Source of the DNA: Mediterraneibacter hominis
GTDB lineage: Bacteria; Bacillota; Clostridia; Lachnospirales; Lachnospiraceae
Reading direction: 5' to 3'
NCBI RefSeq assembly: GCF_014287475.1
Contig: NZ_JACOPF010000003.1
Span: forward strand, 1-64,000
DNA length: 64,000 bases
Positions within the stretch are counted from its first letter, which is position 1. Each line of letters starts with the position of its first letter. This document shows, one piece after another, positions 58,355 to 64,000 of the stretch. Position numbers and translations under genes: made by a program. Under the pieces are notes generated by a model. The model saw only the letters and a list, made by a program, of their open reading frames with translations. It did no database searches and had not been told where the DNA came from.

Positions 58355-58397
58355 CTCCTTTAGTTTTGTTTTACGTGTGGAAGGTCTCGAACACACG
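58355..58397 (-). promoter_or_regulatory. preQ1-I-type riboswitch in the queT leader
   Basis: On the minus strand, stem CGTGTG pairs with CACACG around the loop TTCGAGACCTTC. The A-rich tail TAAAACAAAACTAAAGG follows and matches the tail of known preQ1-I aptamers. CCTT in the loop can pair with AAGG in the tail to form the H-type pseudoknot. The AAGG is part of the ribosome site AAGGAG, 7-8 bases before the queT start, so ligand binding would block translation. The gene context supports it. Confidence 0.78.
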
Positions 58398-58572
58398 ATT
58401 CCTTTTCGCAGAAAGCCAAAAAACTTATTTTTAGGGCTTTACTACGGTTGGTAGTATAGCATGGGAGATGTAATAAATCAAGACAGCGTAGTTAAAAATT
58501 TCCTCTCAGCCATTGAAAATCAGGGGACAAAATGGTATCGTATAGAAATTAAGACAAGAAGGAAGTGATAGC

Positions 58573-59799
58573 GTGAAGCTGACGGTACATGATATAAAAA
58601 AATTATGGGAGCATGGACAGGCAGAGCTGGTGGCAGGAAAGGAGGGGCTTGATCATGCCGTTGCGTCCTATGATATGATGGAGCAGCCGGACATAAAACC
58701 GTGGATTCGGGGGGATACACTGCTGATTACTACCGGTTATGCCATCCGAAACAACAAGGAAAAGCTCCTATGCCTTATCCGGGATCTGCATGAGGCGGAC
58801 GCCGCAGCGCTGGCTATCAAAACACGTTTCTTTGATCATTTCCCGGAGGAAGCATTAAAACTGGCGGATGAGCTGCATTTTCCCCTCTTTTTTCTGAACA
58901 ATGCCTTGGGTTTTATTGAGACTGTGTATCCGGTTATGGTTGCCATTGTGGAGGCAAAGAACGGAGTGGAGATGCAGACACGCTACCAGATAGGACAGGT
59001 GGAAAAAAAAGAACTGGACCGGAAGTTTTATTTTGACCTTGTGCAAGGGAGATTTGAACGGGAGGAAGAAGCGCAGATCAGAGCGAATTCTCTCTATTGG
59101 CCAATGACACCAGTAAGGATGCTGGAGATTTGTCCGCGGCACCTGGGGAGAGAATGGTTTGGAGAGAAAAAAGAAAAAGCAGAACAGGTGACGGAAGCAT
59201 TTTTTAGAAAACAAAATTATACCTATATAATGATTTCTTTCCCAGAGAAAACGGTGATACTGTTTTGTGAGCCAGAACGGATTCTGCCATTTAGGGAGGC
59301 TTTAAGAAATCATATAGAAAACCTGGAAAAAATAATCGAAACCGCTCTCTATATACCTGTCTCAGACAGAATAGATGGATATCTGGGGATGTCAGAAGCT
59401 GCCAGACAGATATCCAGGCTTTTACAGATAGCCGGAAAACTTTCTGTGAAGCAGAAGGTTCTGTGGCGGGAAGAACTGAAGTATGAAGAGCTGCTGCTGG
59501 AAATTTCCAGACTTCCGCAGGTAAGGAGTTATGTGGAAGAACGATTGTATGTCTTAGAAGAATATGACGGGCAGCACGGCACCAATCTTTTAGAGACGCT
59601 AGAAGTGTTGCTGCGAAATGGCGGTTCCAAAAAACAAACGGCGGAAACGTTGTATCTTCATAGAAACACGATGATGTATAGAGTGAAAAAAATGGAAGAG
59701 ATACTAAAATGCGATATGGGAGATTTCCAAACTATACAGGAATTGGCATTTATCTGTCTGATGCGAGAGTATTTAACAGAAAATAAGGAGGAGAGGTAA
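58573..59799 (+). CDS. PucR-family transcriptional regulator
   Basis: A 408-residue regulator. The N-terminal PucR sensor is VHDIKKLWEHGQAELVAGKEGLDHAVASYDMMEQPDIKPWIRGDTLLITTGYAIRNN. A middle GGDEF-like region follows, then the C-terminal PucR helix-turn-helix LLETLEVLLRNGGSKKQTAETLYLHRNTMMYRVKKMEEIL. PucR types control purine or amide catabolism and diverse nitrogen compounds. The start is GTG at 58573, with AGAAGGAAGTG upstream. It precedes and probably controls the OPT-DUF917-DUF1177-AroM cluster. Confidence 0.92.
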   Translation: MKLTVHDIKKLWEHGQAELVAGKEGLDHAVASYDMMEQPDIKPWIRGDTLLITTGYAIRNNKEKLLCLIRDLHEADAAALAIKTRFFDHFPEEALKLADELHFPLFFLNNALGFIETVYPVMVAIVEAKNGVEMQTRYQIGQVEKKELDRKFYFDLVQGRFEREEEAQIRANSLYWPMTPVRMLEICPRHLGREWFGEKKEKAEQVTEAFFRKQNYTYIMISFPEKTVILFCEPERILPFREALRNHIENLEKIIETALYIPVSDRIDGYLGMSEAARQISRLLQIAGKLSVKQKVLWREELKYEELLLEISRLPQVRSYVEERLYVLEEYDGQHGTNLLETLEVLLRNGGSKKQTAETLYLHRNTMMYRVKKMEEILKCDMGDFQTIQELAFICLMREYLTENKEER

Positions 59800-59903
59800 A
59801 AATTATAATGGAAAATGTGCATTGAGCACAAAGCATTAGACGAAAAATTGGTTTTGGAGAATAAAGACTTTGTTTAGATAAAGTGTTAAAATAAAAAAGT
59901 GTT

Positions 59904-59933
59904 AAGCCAATGTGGGTGACCTCACATTGGCTT
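59904..59933 (+). terminator. hairpin between pucR-like and OPT genes
   Basis: AAGCCAATGTG at 59904-59914 pairs perfectly with CACATTGGCTT at 59923-59933 around an 8-base loop, followed by TCTTTG. It is 70 bases before the OPT gene, so it could be a terminator or attenuator. Confidence 0.7.
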
Positions 59934-60002
59934 TCTTTGTACCTATATGTCTTTTTAACCTGAAAGGAGTAAAAAGCCGAGTGAGAGAAAAGGAGGAGGA
60001 AA

Positions 60003-61685
60003 ATGGACGAAAAAAATGAAAAAATGTATGAACAGCTGCATATTACAGCGGCAGAACACCCTAAGGCATTAGCCCCACACATTCTTATATTGAATATCAT
60101 TATGAGTGTACTTGGTGCTATCATAGGTCTGGAACTGATTGTACGTACAGGAGTGGCTCCTAATACGTCAATAGTTGGAGCACTGTTTGCGATTATACTT
60201 TCTAGAATACCTCTGGTATTTTTGCGGAAATACAGGAGTATTCACAGCCAGAATATGATCCAGACATCTATATCAGGAGCTACATTTTCAGCAGCCAATA
60301 GCTTGCTCCTTCCCATAGGTATTCCGGTTATCATGGGGAGGGAAGATTTGATGTTTCCGATGCTGATTGGCGTATTTATTGCGACGCTCATTGATGCAAC
60401 GATTCTTTATAAGACGTTTGATTCGGAGATGTTTCCGGCAGAAGGGGCATGGCCTCCGGGAGTAGCTTCTGCGCAATCTATCTTAGCAGTTGTAGAAAAA
60501 GGGAAAAAAGCTATGCTGCTTTTGGCAGGAATGGTAATTGGTGTCGGTGGTAAGGTGATTGGCATTCCAACGGATCTTCTCGGTGTGTCCTGGTTTGGCG
60601 ACTTTGTGGCTATGGCAGCTCTCGGGGCAGGAAGTGTTGTTATTGGTGTTCTCAATACAAATGGCTTCATTATTGATATTTTCGGTAAGAGCTTTCCGAT
60701 TTTGACGAATATTTTTGGAGAAAATGCAGATCTCATGTCACAGACAATGTTTAAGTATATGCCGCATGGTATCATGATCGGCGCCGGTCTGATTGCCCTT
60801 CTCCAGGTTTGCAGAATGTTGTTTTCCAGAAAGGGAGAAGATGCAAGTGCAGCGGGAAAATTCAGCCGTAGTATGGGAAATATGAAGAGCGCACTTGGCT
60901 GGGGATATGTAGCATACTTTGTTGTAGCGATTGCTCTGGCAGTGATTACGGGTATCTGGTCGGATATGACCCCATTTAAACTGGTGATCTGGATTATTTA
61001 CGCGGCATTTGCGGCGATTGCTTCCGAGCTGATCGTAGGTATTTCTGCAATGTATTCGGGATGGTTCCCAGGGTTTGCGACGGCACTTATTTTTCTTCTG
61101 GTCGGCATGCTGATTGGCTTCCCCAGCATGCCTCTGGCTGTACTTGTAGCCTATACAGCGGCGACAGGGCCGGCATTCTCTGATATGGCGTATGACTTAA
61201 AGTGTGGCTATATCCTCAGAGGCAATGGACAAGATCCCGAGTTAGAAAAAGTAGGAAGAAAACAGCAATTTATTTCAGAAATTGTTGGATTTACGGTTGC
61301 GTTTGTTATGGTAGCGCTTCTCGCACGTACATACTTTTCACAAGGGCTGTATGCACCGGTAGATGCTACTTTTGCGGCAACGATTGAAGCAGGCGCAGGA
61401 GGAGCAGTCGCAAAATGGCTTCTTATATGGGCGATTCCAGGGGCAATTATTCAACTGCTCGGCGGCTCTCGGCAGGTAGGAATTCTTTTTGCAACAGGTC
61501 TTCTCGTAGGAAGCACCATCAATGGTCTTACGATAATCGTTGCATTGATTATCCGCGCGGTTCTTGTTAAGAAAAATAAAGAAAACGAACATACACTCAA
61601 TATTCTGGGTGCGGGCGCACTGGCAGGAGCAGCTCTATACAGCTTCTTTACGGCAACGCTTGCTCTTGGAAGCAAAAAAAAATAA
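60003..61685 (+). CDS. OPT-family oligopeptide transporter
   Basis: A 560-residue transporter with about 14 hydrophobic helices. It begins with HPKALAPHILILNIIMSVLGAIIGLELIVRTGVAPNTSIVGALFAIIL, and has EGAWPPGVASAQSILAVVEKGKKA and GWFPGFATALIFLLVGMLIGFPSMPLAVLVAYTAATGPAFSDMAYDLKCGYILRGNG, a pattern of bacterial OPT proteins. It would import small peptides or a conjugated amide. AAAGGAGGAGG lies before the ATG. It leads DUF917 and DUF1177 genes. Confidence 0.9.
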   Translation: MDEKNEKMYEQLHITAAEHPKALAPHILILNIIMSVLGAIIGLELIVRTGVAPNTSIVGALFAIILSRIPLVFLRKYRSIHSQNMIQTSISGATFSAANSLLLPIGIPVIMGREDLMFPMLIGVFIATLIDATILYKTFDSEMFPAEGAWPPGVASAQSILAVVEKGKKAMLLLAGMVIGVGGKVIGIPTDLLGVSWFGDFVAMAALGAGSVVIGVLNTNGFIIDIFGKSFPILTNIFGENADLMSQTMFKYMPHGIMIGAGLIALLQVCRMLFSRKGEDASAAGKFSRSMGNMKSALGWGYVAYFVVAIALAVITGIWSDMTPFKLVIWIIYAAFAAIASELIVGISAMYSGWFPGFATALIFLLVGMLIGFPSMPLAVLVAYTAATGPAFSDMAYDLKCGYILRGNGQDPELEKVGRKQQFISEIVGFTVAFVMVALLARTYFSQGLYAPVDATFAATIEAGAGGAVAKWLLIWAIPGAIIQLLGGSRQVGILFATGLLVGSTINGLTIIVALIIRAVLVKKNKENEHTLNILGAGALAGAALYSFFTATLALGSKKK

Positions 61686-61717
61686 ATTATAATTAGGAGA
61701 AAGAAGGGGATTTTCAA

Positions 61718-62797
61718 ATGGAGAGGAAAGAAGGACTAAAACTTACAGCGGAAGTACTAGATGATATTCTCACAGGCGGAACCATCCTCGGCGGAGGGGG
61801 AGGAGGAGATCCGGTCAAGGGAAGAAAATATGCGAAGATTGCAGTAGAATATACGGATCTTCGTCTCGTTCCGATTGACGCGATCGATGAAGACGCGGTA
61901 CTCCTGACAGCGTCCCTGGTGGGGGCGCCGAATGCGAAAGACCAGTTTATGACAGCAAAGGATCTTGCGTATACTATCGAAATGATCCAAAAGAATACGG
62001 ATTTGAAGCTGGGCGGCATCATTACGAATGAACAAGGAGGAGAGGCGTCGGTAAACGGCTGGATTCAAGCAGCTATTTCCGGTCTTCCTCTCGTAGACGC
62101 CCCGTGTAATGGACGCGCCCATCCTACCGGTGTTATGGGAAGTATGAACCTGCATAAGCAGAAAGAATATAAGACAGTACAGGCATGTGTGGGAGGCAAT
62201 CCGGAGACCGGAAGCCATGTAGAGTGTTTCTTTGAGGGAAATATTGAGCATACATCAAAGCTTGTGCGGATGGCTTCCATTGAGGCAGGCGGATTGGTTG
62301 CGGTGGCAAGAAATCCGGTGACGGCTGCGTATGCAAAGGAAAACTGTGCCATTGGCGGCGTAAGCTTTGCCATTGAGACAGGAAAAGCTTTTCGCAGCGG
62401 CCTAAAGATTTCTGTAGAGGAAGCAGTTAAGAGCGTATGTGAATTTTTAAATGGTTCTGTTCTTGCAAGAGGAGAAGTATCAAAGTTTTCCATCGAGACA
62501 ACAGGGGGATTTGACGTAGGATATGCAGAAGTAGACGGCTGTCAACTGACCTTCTGGAACGAATATGCTACAGCAGAAAGAGACGGAAAACGACTTGCCA
62601 CTTTCCCGGATCTTATTATGACGATCAACGCAAAGACTGGTGAACCTGTGACGACAGCCATGATGGAGGAAGGACTAGACGTATATGTGATCGGGACAGA
62701 TAAGAAAAATTTAAAGCTGTCCGCTACTATGTTCGACCCGGAACTTTTGAAGCAGACGGAAGAGGTAGTAGGAAAAGAAATGGTAAGGTATCTGTAA
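61718..62797 (+). CDS. DUF917-family protein
   Basis: A 359-residue DUF917 protein. Marks are LDDILTGGTILGGGGGGDPVKGRKYAKI at residues 12-39, NEQGGEASVNGWIQAAISGLPLVDAPCNGRAHPTGVMGSMNL, and the closing VYVIGTDKKNLKLSATMFDPELL. DUF917 proteins are often linked or fused to hydantoinases and one type is a sulfur-hydantoin desulfurase. Here the role is unknown, but its place between an OPT importer and DUF1177 suggests hydrolysis or sensing of the imported compound. Confidence 0.9.
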   Translation: MERKEGLKLTAEVLDDILTGGTILGGGGGGDPVKGRKYAKIAVEYTDLRLVPIDAIDEDAVLLTASLVGAPNAKDQFMTAKDLAYTIEMIQKNTDLKLGGIITNEQGGEASVNGWIQAAISGLPLVDAPCNGRAHPTGVMGSMNLHKQKEYKTVQACVGGNPETGSHVECFFEGNIEHTSKLVRMASIEAGGLVAVARNPVTAAYAKENCAIGGVSFAIETGKAFRSGLKISVEEAVKSVCEFLNGSVLARGEVSKFSIETTGGFDVGYAEVDGCQLTFWNEYATAERDGKRLATFPDLIMTINAKTGEPVTTAMMEEGLDVYVIGTDKKNLKLSATMFDPELLKQTEEVVGKEMVRYL

Positions 62798-62844
62798 AAG
62801 GCAGATCAACATAATAAAAGAAAAGCGAAAAGGAGAACAAGACA

Positions 62845-63783
62845 ATGTTGATGAGACAAATCATGGAAGCATATGACATTTTAGATGATGGAAATGTGAC
62901 CGGAAAAAAAGTGGAAGAATATTTAAGAGGTATAAAACCGGATGCAGATATTGAGGTATATGAACTGCAGGGGCCAAAAGGCTCTACAGACATGCTCAAG
63001 GTGCGTATCCCTGGTTCTAAAGGAAAGACAAACGGGGGGAATGCGCCGACGATAGGACTTCTTGGAAGATTGGGAGGAATCGGAGCACGTCCGGAAAGAA
63101 TCGGATTTGTATCAGACGGTGACGGAGCGCTGGCTGCCGTTGCCCTTGCTGCGAAACTTCTGGATATGCAGAATAAAGGAGATATTCTGGAGGGAGACGT
63201 ACTGATTTCTACACACATCTGTCCGGACGCACCGACACAGCCGCATGATCCGGTTCCGTTTATGGGCTCTCCGGTAGAGATGGCACAGGTGAATAGAGAA
63301 GAAGTGTCAGACGATCTGGATGCAATTCTTTCTGTGGACACAACCAAGGGAAATCGTGTGATCAATACAAGAGGCTTTGCGATTTCTCCGACAGTAAAGG
63401 AAGGGTATATTTTGAGAACATCAGAAGACCTGTTAGATTTGATGCAGATTACTACAGGGAAGCTTCCCTATGTATTTCCACTGGCAACGCAGGACATTAC
63501 TCCTTACGGAAATGATATACATCACATCAACAGCGTGCTTCAGCCATGTACGGCAACGAAAGCTCCGGTCGTAGGAGTTGCCATTACAACAGAGGTTATG
63601 GTGCCTGGATGTGCAACAGGGGCAACCCATGCAGCAGATGTAGAAGAGGCAGCAAGGTTTATGCTGGAAGTAGCCAAGGCGTTCGGAAGTGGAAAGTGTA
63701 AATTCTATGATGAAGAAGAATATGCACGTATTATTAAACTGTATGGAACTATGAACCATTTACAGACACTGGGGAAAGAATAA
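62845..63783 (+). CDS. DUF1177-family protein
   Basis: A 312-residue DUF1177 protein. It starts MRQIMEAYDILDDGNVTGKKVEEYLRGI and has TIGLLGRLGGIGARPERIGFVSDGDGALAAVALAAKLLDMQNKGDILEGDVLISTHICPDAPTQPHDPVPFMGSPVEM, with conserved Asp and His that may bind metal, and GVAITTEVMVPGCATGATHAADVEEAARF at the end. The fold is peptidase- or phosphorylase-like by appearance only. It is coupled with DUF917 and AroM-like genes. Confidence 0.88.
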   Translation: MLMRQIMEAYDILDDGNVTGKKVEEYLRGIKPDADIEVYELQGPKGSTDMLKVRIPGSKGKTNGGNAPTIGLLGRLGGIGARPERIGFVSDGDGALAAVALAAKLLDMQNKGDILEGDVLISTHICPDAPTQPHDPVPFMGSPVEMAQVNREEVSDDLDAILSVDTTKGNRVINTRGFAISPTVKEGYILRTSEDLLDLMQITTGKLPYVFPLATQDITPYGNDIHHINSVLQPCTATKAPVVGVAITTEVMVPGCATGATHAADVEEAARFMLEVAKAFGSGKCKFYDEEEYARIIKLYGTMNHLQTLGKE

Positions 63784-63796
63784 GAGGTGAATACAG

Positions 63797-64000
63797 ATGA
63801 AGATTGGTGCAATTACAATTGGGCAGGCGCCAAGAACAGATGTAACGGCAGATATTATGGATATTTTTGAAGGACAGGCTGAGCTTGTGCAGGCAGGCGG
63901 CCTGGATGGACTGACGCGGGAAGAGATCGCGGCATTTCAGCCGGAAGAGGGGGATTATGTACTGGTTTCCCGTCTGACGGACGGTACTTCTGTAACCTTT
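63797..64000 (+). CDS. AroM-family protein, 5' part (runs off the window)
   Basis: The first 68 residues of a gene cut by the window end. MKIGAITIGQAPRTDVTADIMDIFEG and GGLDGLTREEIAAFQPEEGDYVLVSRLTDGT match the AroM family start. AroM proteins have an Asp/Glu-racemase-like fold and no settled function. AGAGGTGAATAC precedes the ATG, 13 bases after the DUF1177 stop, so it is in the same operon. Confidence 0.88.
   Translation, partial: MKIGAITIGQAPRTDVTADIMDIFEGQAELVQAGGLDGLTREEIAAFQPEEGDYVLVSRLTDGTSVTF

Noticed and set aside
58551..58572. A possible sixth AraC-type site (GACAAGAAGG) before the PucR gene
   Set aside because: Only one weak half-site is present, without a partner 21 bp away.

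Overview
The window looks like chromosome from a spore-forming, AT-rich Clostridia species, most likely Lachnospiraceae (Clostridium cluster XIVa). This rests on the tRNA and 23S sequences, the clostridial gene order decarboxylase-gmk-holB-ricT-trmN-rsmI, spmA/spmB, a nadABC-niaR operon, strong AGGAGG ribosome sites and many ABC, FGGY and OPT catabolic genes. No species is claimed. All assignments come from reading the translations; no database was searched.

Layout. (1) 1-1000: the 3' end of a 23S rRNA gene, then tRNA genes Asp, Val, Tyr, Thr, fMet, Phe and Lys, with a scrambled tRNA-Thr-like relic at 504-575. No 5S gene is seen after the 23S. (2) 1073-3089: a PLP decarboxylase and a guanylate kinase-like gene that begin a housekeeping operon; it resumes at 11966 with holB, ricT, trmN and rsmI. 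(3) 3134-11783: a phage-tail element lying between gmk and holB. It has an ImmA-like/XRE lysogeny-type switch with four operators, a scaffold-like remnant, a tail terminator-like protein, tail tube, chaperones, a short tape measure, Dit, Tal-like protein, tail fibre and holin. It has no integrase, terminase, portal, capsid or lysin. It reads as a compact non-contractile tailocin or domesticated prophage remnant. Behind the fibre gene lies a second, inverted and decayed C-terminal fibre cassette flanked by 13-bp inverted repeats.

(4) 15485-20239: a degenerate orphan ABC ATPase, spmB and spmA separated by a DUF885 lipoprotein, and an XRE-Uma2 pair. (5) 20500-28625: a complete Wadjet (JetABCD) anti-plasmid operon, translationally coupled to a YfcE-type phosphoesterase and a NYN-OST-HTH protein. 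(6) 28772-45280: a catabolic locus with HAD hydrolase, acetamidase, TIM-barrel protein, HpcH/HpaI aldolase, HD protein, two-permease RbsA-type ABC importer, 2-hydroxyacid dehydrogenase, FGGY kinase, cupin, FucI/AraA-like isomerase, Ldh2-type dehydrogenase, AraC regulator and acetyltransferase. Five dispersed copies of a 21-bp-phased direct repeat (CAAGAT-N15-CAAGAT) sit 70-100 bp before five of its transcription units. They look like the operators of the local AraC protein and define a regulon.

(7) 45379-50157: a DeoR regulator with repeated AATAAACAAAT sites, a trans-sulfuration PLP enzyme, an NhaC-family antiporter and a 2-hydroxyacid dehydrogenase. (8) 50337-53899: nadA-nadB-nadC-niaR, de novo NAD synthesis with its own repressor. 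(9) 54095-58347: a methyltransferase, a large exported protein of unknown function, and queT with a preQ1-I-type riboswitch. (10) 58573-64000: a PucR regulator, OPT transporter, DUF917, DUF1177 and the start of an AroM-like gene, an uncharacterised catabolic cluster that runs off the window.
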